Made by a program: the position numbers and the translations under genes. From Bacillota bacterium (GTDB lineage: Bacteria > Bacillota > Bacilli > Alicyclobacillales > SLC66), in contig JAJZCW010000009.1 of the NCBI GenBank assembly GCA_021828865.1, positions 57,628 through 121,627 on the forward strand: a stretch of 64,000 nucleotides of DNA, given 5' to 3'. Under the pieces are notes generated by a model that did not search any database, was not told the origin of the DNA, and saw only the letters and a program-made list of their open reading frames with translations. This document shows positions 37,235 to 45,995 of this stretch, piece after piece (position 1 is the first letter of the stretch; the number at the start of each line of letters is the position of its first letter).

Positions 37235-40200
37235 TCATCCCAACCCAGCTAATAAAGAATTTTCTTTCCTTATTTGATTTTCCATCCAATCGAGCAACTG
37301 TTTATACGTACTGGAATCTTTGATTCCCTCGTGAATTTGGTGATGCAGCGCCGTGCCTTCACTATCGTCCCACCCCCGAGCAATAAAAAACTTGGTAATA
37401 GGACAATCCACTTCACTCGGCATATTATACCGTGAATTTCGAACGCTTCGTATCAGATAGGCCAGAGCCCCTAATGAAGTATGGATGGTATTTTTCGATA
37501 ACATAGTAAATGAAAATGCTGATTTCCAATCCATCACCTGCTCTTTGGATATTGGTTTTGCAAAATAAAAACCTTGTCCATAACGAGCTCCGAGCATAAA
37601 CACCGCTTCCACCATCTCTAATGTCTCCAAGCCCTCCACCACAATTTCCCACCCAAAATCATTGCCGATTTGGATAAGGCTCCCGAGAAAGTTCAGTACA
37701 GATTGGGGGTTTTCATGAACTGGAGCAAACAATCCGCGATCAAGCTTGACCATTTGAATCGGGAATGTAGCCAACCGCAAAAAATTGCTGTCCCCTGATC
37801 CAAAATCATCAATGGCTAGAGGTATTCCCAAATCCACCAATTGCTTTAATACGCTTTCGATGTCCCCAAGGTCATCGCCAGGCGTTTCCAGCAATTCAAG
37901 AATGACTGATTCCGGATGACATTGGTAACGTTTTAAAATCTTTTGTATCCATGACACCAAATCCGAGCGCATTAAAGTCGCCGGCGAGAGATTGATCGAT
38001 ATTTTCGAGTGATTTTTGCTCTCTCTCCATTCTGATAATTGTTTCACGGCCTCTTCGAATCCCAACTGAAATAGCCGCTCCAATTCCGTTTCTCCCAAGG
38101 TGGGAAGAAATTGGCCAGGATGGACCAACTCTCCATTCTCATCATTTAGCCTTGCCAACCCTTCAAATTTCAACACATGCCCAGTTTTTAAATCGACAAT
38201 GGGCTGCATGTACAGCGCGAATCCGCCACTGTAAAGAAGGGAACGATACACTTTCATTTTCTCATTATCATCAGCAGTTGATTTTACCTGTTGATGAGCC
38301 CAACGTTCTTCTCCCCAACGTTGCAATCCTTGCATGAAAACCTTCATCCATTTTGATTCAAACTGATTGGGGTAAATTCCAACCAATTCAATCACCGCAA
38401 CGGTATGATGGTATTCATCGAGCAAGGGTACTGCTGCCACTGATCGCACACCCAAATGACGAAACGCCTCCTGGCGAATTTGCAATCGTTGATCGTTCAT
38501 ATACGAAGGTGTGCTTTGAATCGTTGCACTGAACCACGCTTCCGCAATCAAACTTTGACCCTGCTGGCCAACCAAAAACGGTATCGCCCTGGTTACAGAT
38601 GCCATCATCACATCCGCTATTTGCTTACCTTTACTTCCTATTGCCTCTTCTACCACAAAACCTTCCTGGGGATGCATTCGAATTAACAGGACCCCAATAA
38701 TCCCTGGCAACTGTGCCACTATTCCTAGATCTTCTTGCCAATTTGCACTCGATAAGGAAAGAGGTAATATCTCCAAATAAGTAAGCATCGTTTGTTCGAT
38801 CGTTTGTAACTGTATTTGCTGATCTTTTTGTAGGCGATGTTGCAGCAACGAATACAGCGCGTAACGAATGGTTACGGATTGATTATTGACAATCTCCGCA
38901 ATCACTTTTGAAAAATGCTCCATGCTTTGCGAAATTATTTGGCCGCTTACACCCACCAGGGCATGTATTTCCCCTATACGAATTGCTCGTTGATGAATTT
39001 CTTCATCGGATGAACGGGCATGCAACAAAAATTCAAGGTGTTTTTTTGCATTTCCCTTTAATTCTTGATAATCCTCTTCGCTCAGACTATGAAAAATCGA
39101 TAGAGCGACAGGATCCATGTTCATCCGTTCAAAAAATGCATCCACCATTTCGCTTATGGGAAAACTGACCATTGGCAAGGGGGCTCCTGTTATCATTTCA
39201 TCAATACCCCACTGCCACCAAGTATTTCTCGACCATTTTGTATTCTTCACCTGGTACATCGCAATGTCAGCCAACCGCACAAGATGATCGCTATCTTCCC
39301 CATGCATCGGGTATGCAGATAGGCCCATACTCATTTCTACTGTTACTTCATGTCCTGGGGCCACTTCAATTGGATATTCAACAGCATGATGCATGGTCTC
39401 CAGGCGACTTGAGAAGGAATCTTGCTGCGGAATTTTTTCCTCATGCTGAAATACCACTACAAACTCGTCGCCACCCCAGCGTGCAAGAAAATCCACCGCC
39501 CCTAAATAGGCTTGCAGACGGCAGGAAAATTCTTTCAACACACGATCGCCAACCTCATGCCCATAGGTATCATTGACCCACTTGAAATTATCCAAATCAA
39601 TAAGGCCCACAATCACCGAAAATTGCCAATTTTTAGCTTGTTGAAGCACTTCTTGCATATAAATCTCAAGCGCCATCCGATTAGGAAGTTCTGTCAATGC
39701 ATCGTACATTGCTGCATGTTCCAGTTTCTGCTGAAGCCGATACCGCTCGGTTACCTCCTGAATTGTCCAGATAGCCAGGTCGTCTGACGGATAATACTGA
39801 TCATTGAGTACGCTGATAGAAACTTCCACCCAAATTCGCTGGCCGTCTTTTTGCATCATGGCAAAACCAAGTGGCTGCATTTCATCTAGGTGCTGAAGTG
39901 CGTCATGCCAATATAAGAGCGGATCCCGTTCCGCATCGACAGGAAAAAGAATGCGGAGAGAATGGCCAATTAGTTCTTTTTCATTAAGATAACCAAGCAT
40001 CTTCACTAAACGTTGATTCACGCTAACGATTCTATCCTGCATCATGATTGCCATACCAAGCGATGTGTGTTCTGTATAATGTCGATACATTTCCTCTAAA
40101 TCTATACGGTCTATGCCATTGGAAATATCCAGCGCCAGGGTTTCGAAAAGCACCATCATCGCTTCGTCAAAAATATACGCATCTCTATGATAAATCGTTA

Positions 40201-40663
40201 AAATCCCCCACATTTTCCCCTTTCGATGAATGGGGATTGAGGCGCTTGACTGAATGCCATAATGTTCTGCTTGTTCGACCCAAGGGGCCATATTCTTATA
40301 ATCCTGGAAAGAGGGATTATAGACAGCGCGATCTTCTCTCCAGGATGTTCCCAAAGGGCCCTTCCCTTCAGGAACGTTAGGATCCACTGAAATGAACGCA
40401 TGCTCCAAATATTCTTTCTCACCTGCTATACCAAAGTGCCAAACACTTCCATCTTCCTTTGGCATTGCAATAGATGCGATCCGGAATTTTCCATACTCTA
40501 CAATCAAATTGCAAACTTCTTGAAACAATGTGGATAACTCCGTTGTCAGGACCATTAATTGATTGACTCGAATCAATAGTTCATGAAAATGCGCAATACG
40601 CTGTTCGCGGACAGAGGAGGAAGTCATAGTTAGTTGGCGGTGTATTCGGTACTTCACGATCAT
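37235..40663 (-). CDS. Multidomain c-di-GMP protein: GAF-PAS-GGDEF-globin-like-GAF-EAL
   Basis: A 1142-residue protein without membrane helices. GAF lies at about 30-185, PAS at about 190-310 and GGDEF at about 315-475 (RWGGDEF intact, no RxxD inhibitory site just upstream). A helical stretch (about 505-640) holds RIGEIHALVGVSGQI, which resembles the proximal-His helix of globin-coupled sensors (His567). A second GAF precedes an EAL domain (about 800-1045) whose signature is EGL, with INLSP, ELLE, IDDFGSG, KLD, VEGLE and GQGFYFAKP retained. Both synthase and phosphodiesterase sites look intact. ATG at 40663 follows AAAGG. Confidence 0.85.
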   Translation of the reverse strand: MIVKYRIHRQLTMTSSSVREQRIAHFHELLIRVNQLMVLTTELSTLFQEVCNLIVEYGKFRIASIAMPKEDGSVWHFGIAGEKEYLEHAFISVDPNVPEGKGPLGTSWREDRAVYNPSFQDYKNMAPWVEQAEHYGIQSSASIPIHRKGKMWGILTIYHRDAYIFDEAMMVLFETLALDISNGIDRIDLEEMYRHYTEHTSLGMAIMMQDRIVSVNQRLVKMLGYLNEKELIGHSLRILFPVDAERDPLLYWHDALQHLDEMQPLGFAMMQKDGQRIWVEVSISVLNDQYYPSDDLAIWTIQEVTERYRLQQKLEHAAMYDALTELPNRMALEIYMQEVLQQAKNWQFSVIVGLIDLDNFKWVNDTYGHEVGDRVLKEFSCRLQAYLGAVDFLARWGGDEFVVVFQHEEKIPQQDSFSSRLETMHHAVEYPIEVAPGHEVTVEMSMGLSAYPMHGEDSDHLVRLADIAMYQVKNTKWSRNTWWQWGIDEMITGAPLPMVSFPISEMVDAFFERMNMDPVALSIFHSLSEEDYQELKGNAKKHLEFLLHARSSDEEIHQRAIRIGEIHALVGVSGQIISQSMEHFSKVIAEIVNNQSVTIRYALYSLLQHRLQKDQQIQLQTIEQTMLTYLEILPLSLSSANWQEDLGIVAQLPGIIGVLLIRMHPQEGFVVEEAIGSKGKQIADVMMASVTRAIPFLVGQQGQSLIAEAWFSATIQSTPSYMNDQRLQIRQEAFRHLGVRSVAAVPLLDEYHHTVAVIELVGIYPNQFESKWMKVFMQGLQRWGEERWAHQQVKSTADDNEKMKVYRSLLYSGGFALYMQPIVDLKTGHVLKFEGLARLNDENGELVHPGQFLPTLGETELERLFQLGFEEAVKQLSEWRESKNHSKISINLSPATLMRSDLVSWIQKILKRYQCHPESVILELLETPGDDLGDIESVLKQLVDLGIPLAIDDFGSGDSNFLRLATFPIQMVKLDRGLFAPVHENPQSVLNFLGSLIQIGNDFGWEIVVEGLETLEMVEAVFMLGARYGQGFYFAKPISKEQVMDWKSAFSFTMLSKNTIHTSLGALAYLIRSVRNSRYNMPSEVDCPITKFFIARGWDDSEGTALHHQIHEGIKDSSTYKQLLDWMENQIRKENSLLAGLG

Positions 40664-40687
40664 TCACAACCTTTCTAAAACTCTTTC

Positions 40688-42025
40688 TCAAACTCTGTGT
40701 ATCCAACATGATAACCTTGGGTATCTCATCCATTCTGTCATCAATAGGCTTGTCCACGATTGCCATTCATTTGGTGACCTTTTTGTTTTGTTAATCACCA
40801 CCAGAAAGATTGGCATGCGCAAATCATCTCCAAGCGTTTGTAAGCTTTCCCATAAGACGGTATCGGGACAGGAAAATTTATTCAATTTAATCGTCCCGTG
40901 ATCAGTAGATTCAACTAAAATATCTTCATCCTTCAGAAGCAAAAAGGGGTTTTTCCCATTTAATCCTCGACGAATCATGTCATAGAAACCATTTTTTTCA
41001 TCTAATATGGAAGCAGTAGTAAACATATAGGGCATATGAAACACTCTCCAATGGGGTTGCTCAACAAACTGCTCCACTTCCCTCACCAGTCTCATCCAGT
41101 GCAAGAGGGATTTATTCATTTCTTTTGCTGAGCCGGAATGATCATTCTCCACTTGCGCCAAGCCAGAGTCAAGCTGATCATGAAGCCGATTTAAGCACAT
41201 CGTCATCCGTTGGTTACTCCAAAAAGAAAGTTGGAACATTGGCTGTACCCATAGTTCCTCAATGACCATCATTAAATCCTCTTGAAAAGATTCCACATTA
41301 GAGAGTGGATAAGAATGTAGTAGATGCAAATAACGTTGGAGTTTTCTTCTTAAATGACTGACTTTTTGGTAATAGGATGGCTCCCGAAGCCAAGCATCCA
41401 GCGACGAAAAAGAGGGAGAACCTTTTTTGTGAGATTGAAGACGTTCAATCTGCAAATCAGCAACAACAGATTGAGTTTGCTCTTTTAACCATTCTAATGA
41501 GAGGGTTTCGACCGAAAACCAGAGAGCAAGTGTGCCTTCCTTCTTTTTACGAATCCATTGTTCCTGCCATGCCGACAAGTCCCAATAAAAAAATAAAACC
41601 AATTTTCCCTGTGCTTTTGTCAGATGGGCGCAACGCAACATGAACGCCTGCCATTCTCCCTGTTCTTCTGCACCCCCCATGCTAACCCGTTTGGCAAATG
41701 GATATGGCAGAGCAAATGTTAATCGAATTATTTTGGGATGATCTGCTATGTATTGCATCACACGTTTAGTTAACGCCCTGCTCTCTGCCATGCCAAAATA
41801 TGCAACGTCCTTGCACATTAGCCAATGCCATTCGTCTCTATTCTCTAAGGTCAGATGGAGAAATTCTTCCTGATCTGTGTCAGCTGCTTGTACCCATTTT
41901 GCACCATCTGGTACTACTTCATTCCGAATCCATTCCCTACACCATGCTTGAAATGCACGCTTTGAAGATCCTTTCCATGCACGTAAGCTTGTCCAATAAA
42001 TTGCTGTTTGCTCACTGCCGTTCAT
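40688..42025 (-). CDS. Unknown protein preceding the c-di-GMP gene
   Basis: A 445-residue soluble protein that I cannot place in a family. It is rich in Trp and Leu, and has a helical middle with many charged residues (about 215-330). ATG at 42025 follows AGGGGGG; an upstream in-frame ATG at 42058 lacks an SD. It ends 25 bases before the GGDEF-EAL gene and is on the same strand, so the two probably form an operon. A sensory or output role in c-di-GMP signalling is guessed from context only. Confidence 0.7.
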   Translation of the reverse strand: MNGSEQTAIYWTSLRAWKGSSKRAFQAWCREWIRNEVVPDGAKWVQAADTDQEEFLHLTLENRDEWHWLMCKDVAYFGMAESRALTKRVMQYIADHPKIIRLTFALPYPFAKRVSMGGAEEQGEWQAFMLRCAHLTKAQGKLVLFFYWDLSAWQEQWIRKKKEGTLALWFSVETLSLEWLKEQTQSVVADLQIERLQSHKKGSPSFSSLDAWLREPSYYQKVSHLRRKLQRYLHLLHSYPLSNVESFQEDLMMVIEELWVQPMFQLSFWSNQRMTMCLNRLHDQLDSGLAQVENDHSGSAKEMNKSLLHWMRLVREVEQFVEQPHWRVFHMPYMFTTASILDEKNGFYDMIRRGLNGKNPFLLLKDEDILVESTDHGTIKLNKFSCPDTVLWESLQTLGDDLRMPIFLVVINKTKRSPNEWQSWTSLLMTEWMRYPRLSCWIHRV

Positions 42026-42144
42026 GGTGATCCCCCCTAATGGCGCTTCTCGCTTCACGACTACTTTCTGCCTTCAGCAAAAGCGAATCATTGTCCCCCC
42101 ATGATCTTGTGATTGATTATTCCTTTTGATCAGTAAATAGTAAG

Positions 42145-43137
42145 TTATTTTAACCCCACCACTATTCTGCCTCTCGTTTTGCTTTGAAGGATCTCCCCTA
42201 ATGCTTCTGGCAACTCTTGCAGCGTGATTTCTTTATGAGCTTCCAAAAGATGCTGGGGTTTCAAATCACCCGCCATGCGATTCCATAATTGGGCACGAAT
42301 GTCCATCGGGCAATTGACCGAATCAATCCCCAACACATTCACGCTTCTTAAAATAAAAGGGTGGACGGTGGTTGGCACTTCCACCCCGCCAGTCAATCCA
42401 CTCACCGCGATAGAACTGCCGTACTGCATAGTGCTGATGAGATAAGCAAGTGTGTTTCCGCCTACCGGATCTACTGCGCCAGCCCAGCGTTGCTTCCCAA
42501 GTGGACGTATGTCTTCAGGCGTTAATTCCGACCGGTTGATGATCGTTTGGGCTCCCAGTGTCTTTAAGTACTCATGCTCTGCCTCTTTACCAGTGCTTGC
42601 CACCACTTCATATCCTTTATGAGCCAGCATCGAAACAGCCAAGCTTCCCACCCCACCGGTTGCACCTGTGACAAGAATTGGGCCCTTTTCAGGACGTAAG
42701 CCGTTCTCCTCCAACCGCTGAATAGACAGTGCCGCAGTAAAACCAGCCGTACCATAAATCATGGCTTCTTTCAATGTGAGTCCCTCTGGCAGTCGAACAA
42801 TCCAATCAGCAGGCACACGAGCATATTGACTGAATCCTCCATAATGGGAAACGCCAAGCCCATAGCTCGTCACGATCACTTGGTCACCTTCACGAAACCT
42901 CGAATCATTCGAGGAGACGACCGTTCCCGATAAGTCTATACCAGGAACAAACGGATAGGTGCTCACGATGCGACCGTTGGGTATAGCGGCTAAGCCATCC
43001 TTATAATTGACACTTGAATAGGCCACTTTAACTGTCACATCACCTGCTGGCAAGTCATCGATAGAGAGTTCTTTGATGCCCACTGTAAACTCATTTTCTG
43101 TTTTATTCACCATTAGAGCGTTTAATTTTTGATTAAT
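42145..43137 (-). CDS. YhfP/AcuI-type NADPH:quinone (acryloyl-CoA) reductase
   Basis: A medium-chain dehydrogenase/reductase of about 330 residues: YSSVNYKDGLA, PGIDLSGTVV, VTGATGGVGSLAVSMLA (NADPH binding) and the final RGRIVVGL fit the YhdH/YhfP/AcuI group. It reduces an enoyl substrate such as acryloyl-CoA. The first ATG is at 43113, but family members have about eight more residues. Reading upstream gives INQKLNAL, which lines up with the start of YhfP, and the ATT at 43137 has GGGGG about eight bases before it. A rare ATT start is therefore proposed. Confidence 0.82.
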   Translation of the reverse strand: MNQKLNALMVNKTENEFTVGIKELSIDDLPAGDVTVKVAYSSVNYKDGLAAIPNGRIVSTYPFVPGIDLSGTVVSSNDSRFREGDQVIVTSYGLGVSHYGGFSQYARVPADWIVRLPEGLTLKEAMIYGTAGFTAALSIQRLEENGLRPEKGPILVTGATGGVGSLAVSMLAHKGYEVVASTGKEAEHEYLKTLGAQTIINRSELTPEDIRPLGKQRWAGAVDPVGGNTLAYLISTMQYGSSIAVSGLTGGVEVPTTVHPFILRSVNVLGIDSVNCPMDIRAQLWNRMAGDLKPQHLLEAHKEITLQELPEALGEILQSKTRGRIVVGLK

Positions 43138-43220
43138 CTTGATAACCCCCAGTACTAACTTTCGCCAAATTCGTTATACGTTCAATATTTCCACTTGAAT
43201 CAAGGATACATTACTCGTAT

Positions 43221-43253
43221 AAAAAAAAGAAGTCTGCTTTTTTTATGCAGACT
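43221..43253 (-). terminator. Rho-independent terminator after the Bcr/CflA gene
   Basis: AGTCTGC (43231-43237) and GCAGACT (43247-43253) form a 7-bp stem. In the leftward direction it is followed by a run of eight U with one interruption (43221-43230). It lies about 30 bases after the exporter stop. Confidence 0.75.
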
Positions 43254-43284
43254 CATCATAACCACAAGCATCGGATTAAAATTA

Positions 43285-44487
43285 TCAATTAACGCTGATA
43301 TTTTTCTGATTTGATCGGGAAAGTAAATAATAGAGAAGTGAACTGACTGAAAAACCGACAATGACAATTCCCATGGGTACCGCCGTTTTACTTCCCCCAA
43401 GCCCAACAAGTGGTGAAGATAACGCGCCAAGCATCAATTGGGATACACCAATGACAGCTGATGCTCCCCCGGCATTGCGGCCTTGCTCCTGCATCGCAAG
43501 TGAACTGCCAATGGTCGTTACGATACCGACACTGGACACCACCAAAAACAAAGGGATCAAGATCCATATTAGTTGGGCATTAATTAATATAAACACGAAC
43601 AACACTAGACTACTGATTCCCGCGAGTAACAGCCCAGAAATGAATGTTTTTTTCTCTCCAAAATGAATAGACAACCTTGCGCTAATCTGACTCGCGATAA
43701 TAATACCAAGCCCGTTGGTCGCAAAAATGATGCTGAACCACTGGGCTGAAACCTGATACAAATCTTGAATGACAAATGGCGATCCTGCAATATAGCCAAA
43801 CATTGCAGCCATAACAAAGCCTTGAGATAGGGAATACCCCATAAAAATACGATCCTTAAAGAGCCCCGCCATGACCAAAAAGGTCTTAGCCACTCCACCA
43901 GTCAATCTTTTTTCCGCGGGTAAACTCTCCGGCAATCCGATCAAGACAGCTACAATCAACAGTACTCCGATCACTCCAAGCACAATGAAAATTCCGTGCC
44001 AGTTAGTGATGCGCAAAAGTTGACCGCCAAGGATGGGAGCAATAATTGGAGCTGCACCATTGATCAGCATTAAGAACGCAAAAAAACGAGTCAGTTCAGT
44101 GCCCGAATAATAATCTCTCACAATCGCTCTAGCGCTAACAATACCTGCCGCTCCTGCAAGTCCCTGAAACAACCTGAATATCAATAGAACCCATATCGAT
44201 GAGGTAAACGTACACGCAAAAGAAACGAGTGTATACACTACTAGACCTATAATTAGTGGTTTACGTCTACCAAGCGAATCACTGATCGGACCTATAAACA
44301 ATTGACCAGCCGCCAGACCAAGCAGACAAAACGTTAAACTCAGTTGTGCCATGGACGGAATGGTATGAAAATCCGCCGTAAGACTAGGTAATGCAGGCAA
44401 ATACATATCTAGCGATAATGGGGCAAATGCGCTGAGAACTCCAAGCACCAAACCCATCCAAAAGCGCTGTAGACGAGTTTGACTCAA
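43285..44487 (-). CDS. Bcr/CflA-type MFS drug exporter
   Basis: A transporter of about 400 residues with 12 helices. SLDMYLPALPSLTADF after TM1 and PISDSLGRRKPLIIG in loop 2-3 are typical of the Bcr/CflA family, which exports bicyclomycin, chloramphenicol or sulfonamide-type compounds. TTG at 44487 follows AGGCAGGG; the frame extends to 44541, but no SD is seen there. It is the last chromosomal gene before the integrated element. Confidence 0.88.
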   Translation of the reverse strand: MSQTRLQRFWMGLVLGVLSAFAPLSLDMYLPALPSLTADFHTIPSMAQLSLTFCLLGLAAGQLFIGPISDSLGRRKPLIIGLVVYTLVSFACTFTSSIWVLLIFRLFQGLAGAAGIVSARAIVRDYYSGTELTRFFAFLMLINGAAPIIAPILGGQLLRITNWHGIFIVLGVIGVLLIVAVLIGLPESLPAEKRLTGGVAKTFLVMAGLFKDRIFMGYSLSQGFVMAAMFGYIAGSPFVIQDLYQVSAQWFSIIFATNGLGIIIASQISARLSIHFGEKKTFISGLLLAGISSLVLFVFILINAQLIWILIPLFLVVSSVGIVTTIGSSLAMQEQGRNAGGASAVIGVSQLMLGALSSPLVGLGGSKTAVPMGIVIVGFSVSSLLYYLLSRSNQKNISVN

Positions 44488-44714
44488 ATCAATACCCTGC
44501 CTTTCATTTTTATCTGTATATTGAAACTTTTTATATAACAATTAGGATAACATTAATGGGAATCATCTTCCCTGCTAAATTGTGAATAAAAAAACGGCAG
44601 ACCGCTTCCAGCCTACCATCTTATTTTTATTGATTTGTAGCTTACTTGTAGCTGGCAAAATGAAAGCCTTGATCCTACACCGTAGAAATGGCGTAAAATC
44701 AAGGTTTTTTAGGA

Positions 44715-44756
44715 TGGGCAGTACTGGTTTCGAACCAGTGACCCCCTGCTTGTAAG
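44715..44756 (-). other. Attachment site: 3' half of a tRNA-Val (TAC) gene
   Basis: The reverse strand carries the anticodon loop CTTACAA, the 3' anticodon arm GCAGG, T arm ACTGG-TTCGAAA-CCAGT, acceptor arm ACTGCCC and discriminator A, but nothing upstream folds as a D arm or 5' acceptor arm (GGGCAGT). Such a half-tRNA is the usual left-over of integration into a tRNA 3' end. The intact copy should lie beyond the right edge of the window. Confidence 0.75.
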
Positions 44757-44851
44757 TCAGATCGGAATAACCAAATATCCATATATAGTGTATGACGACG
44801 CCGATTATCACCATAAAAACACTAGGAGCATGGACAATATTAGTTTATAAC

Positions 44852-44908
44852 TCGGAACAATTCGGAACATTGCTAGAAATTCGGAACAATTCGGAACAGT
44901 TCGGAACA
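44852..44908. repeat. Five phased TCGGAACA direct repeats next to the attachment site
   Basis: TCGGAACA occurs at 44852, 44862, 44881, 44891 and 44901, giving steps of 10, 19, 10 and 10 bp, close to whole helical turns. The copies are on one strand, between the tRNA half and hicB. They look like arm-type binding sites for the element's recombinase, though a regulator site is also possible. Confidence 0.7.
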
Positions 44909-44957
44909 AAGAATTGACCCCATGCTAACTGGCAGGAGGTCAATTAGTTGAGAAGGC

Positions 44958-45365
44958 TCAATGAATGTTCAATCGCTCTTTAATAGCATGTTGCAGAAGT
45001 TGAGAGAAGTTAAAATGCCTCTCTTCCGCCGCGTCTTTCAACCATTTGGGGAGCGTGACATTGGTACGAACGACTTTATTTCTCATTTCGTCGCGGACTA
45101 AACCCATCCAAGCATCAACAGGCACGACGAATGCACCCGGTTCCATTTTGATGTTTTCGGGAAAACTAGGTGCCGGAATAAGATCGTTGTCTTGCTCCAT
45201 GAAGTACAGAAAACCTTCAAGTGCCTCCTGTGCATTGGCGCGAGCCAGTTCCAAGTTATCACCCTCAGTCAAACACCCCGGCAAGTCTGGATATTTGACC
45301 GTATAACCGCCGCGCTCTTTATCTGGCGTAAAGATCGCTGGGAAAATATAATGCTCCATGTGCAT
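44958..45365 (-). CDS. hicB: HicB family antitoxin
   Basis: A 135-residue antitoxin with the partial RNase H-like HicB fold at the N-terminus (IFTPDKERGGYTVKYPDLPGCLTEGDNLELA) and a ribbon-helix-helix-type C-terminus (NVTLPKWLKDAAEERHFNFSQLLQHAIKERL). It should neutralise HicA and repress the operon. ATG at 45365 has AAAGGAG five bases upstream; the frame is open further but overlaps hicA. It is 11 bases downstream of hicA. Confidence 0.92.
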   Translation of the reverse strand: MHMEHYIFPAIFTPDKERGGYTVKYPDLPGCLTEGDNLELARANAQEALEGFLYFMEQDNDLIPAPSFPENIKMEPGAFVVPVDAWMGLVRDEMRNKVVRTNVTLPKWLKDAAEERHFNFSQLLQHAIKERLNIH

Positions 45366-45376
45366 CAAGGCTCCTT

Positions 45377-45571
45377 TCAGGGTAATAAGCCCGCCTGTTT
45401 TAATATCTGCCGCACATTTTCTTTGCGAAGGTCTTTCAAAGGATGTTGAACTGTTAGCTTGCCTTTCTTCGCTTGGTGCTTGAAGTAATAATGATCGCCG
45501 CGTATACCGACAAGATACCAACCATCTTGCTCAAGCATCTTGATAATTTCCCGCGAAGAATAGCTTTTCAC
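45377..45571 (-). CDS. hicA: HicA family mRNA interferase toxin
   Basis: A 64-residue toxin with a double-stranded RNA-binding-like fold. REIIKMLEQDGWYLVGIRGDHYYFKH carries the conserved Gly-x-His catalytic region (GDHYYFKH), and GKLTVQHPLKDLRKENVRQILKQAG completes the family pattern. It cleaves mRNA when not bound by HicB. The GTG start follows GAGGTGAGGA. The pair may stabilise the integrated element. Confidence 0.92.
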   Translation of the reverse strand: MKSYSSREIIKMLEQDGWYLVGIRGDHYYFKHQAKKGKLTVQHPLKDLRKENVRQILKQAGLLP

Positions 45572-45593
45572 ACTTCCTCACCTCACTAACCTT

Positions 45594-45623
45594 ATTGTAA
45601 TGCGTATATTTAATGCGCGTCAA
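45594..45623 (-). promoter_or_regulatory. hicAB promoter
   Basis: On the reverse strand TTGACG, an 18-bp spacer and TACAAT form a sigma-A-type promoter about 25 bases upstream of hicA. The spacer contains two CGCATT half-sites 12 bp apart, which could be HicB operators. Confidence 0.6.
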
Positions 45624-45995
45624 GTTTTCAGACAGTTTGCCTAAGTACCTACTCCTTGGCATTGAGACACTTACATTCCATGCTATTCTTTGCTTTTTAT
45701 CACTCTACATTTTGCCCGGCTCCGGTTCTGACAGCCTCATCCACTTCCCATGTCGCCCCACCCTCGCACCCTCTGAGTGCCCCCACGACGATCAGAAATG
45801 CCCCAAATTTCAATTTTCACCCCTTCCTGTGTCCAATCTATCCAGCGATGGGGTAAAAACGCTCTACGAGCCTGCTAGACGCCTTAAAATTGAAATGGGG
45901 CTTAAATCTTAGAGCGCCATGAGGTAATTTTGCATGATTATGATAAAAGTAAAGCCCCTCAACATTCAAGTGTGGAGAGGCTTAACTATGGAATT
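45624..45995. other. Non-coding spacer between hicAB and the left inverted repeat
   Basis: No credible gene is seen: the open frames here lack an SD and have atypical composition. A short inverted repeat AAGCCCCTC/GAGAGGCTT (about 45953-45984) lies near the right end but lacks a U tract. Nothing else is evident. Confidence 0.5.

Noticed and set aside
44715..44756. A complete functional tRNA gene at the left boundary
   Set aside because: No D arm or 5' acceptor strand complementary to ACTGCCC is found upstream, and the 5' anticodon strand pairs imperfectly.
45613..45912. A rightward protein gene of about 99 codons upstream of the left arm
   Set aside because: It lacks an SD, has a composition unlike protein and begins inside the hicAB promoter region.
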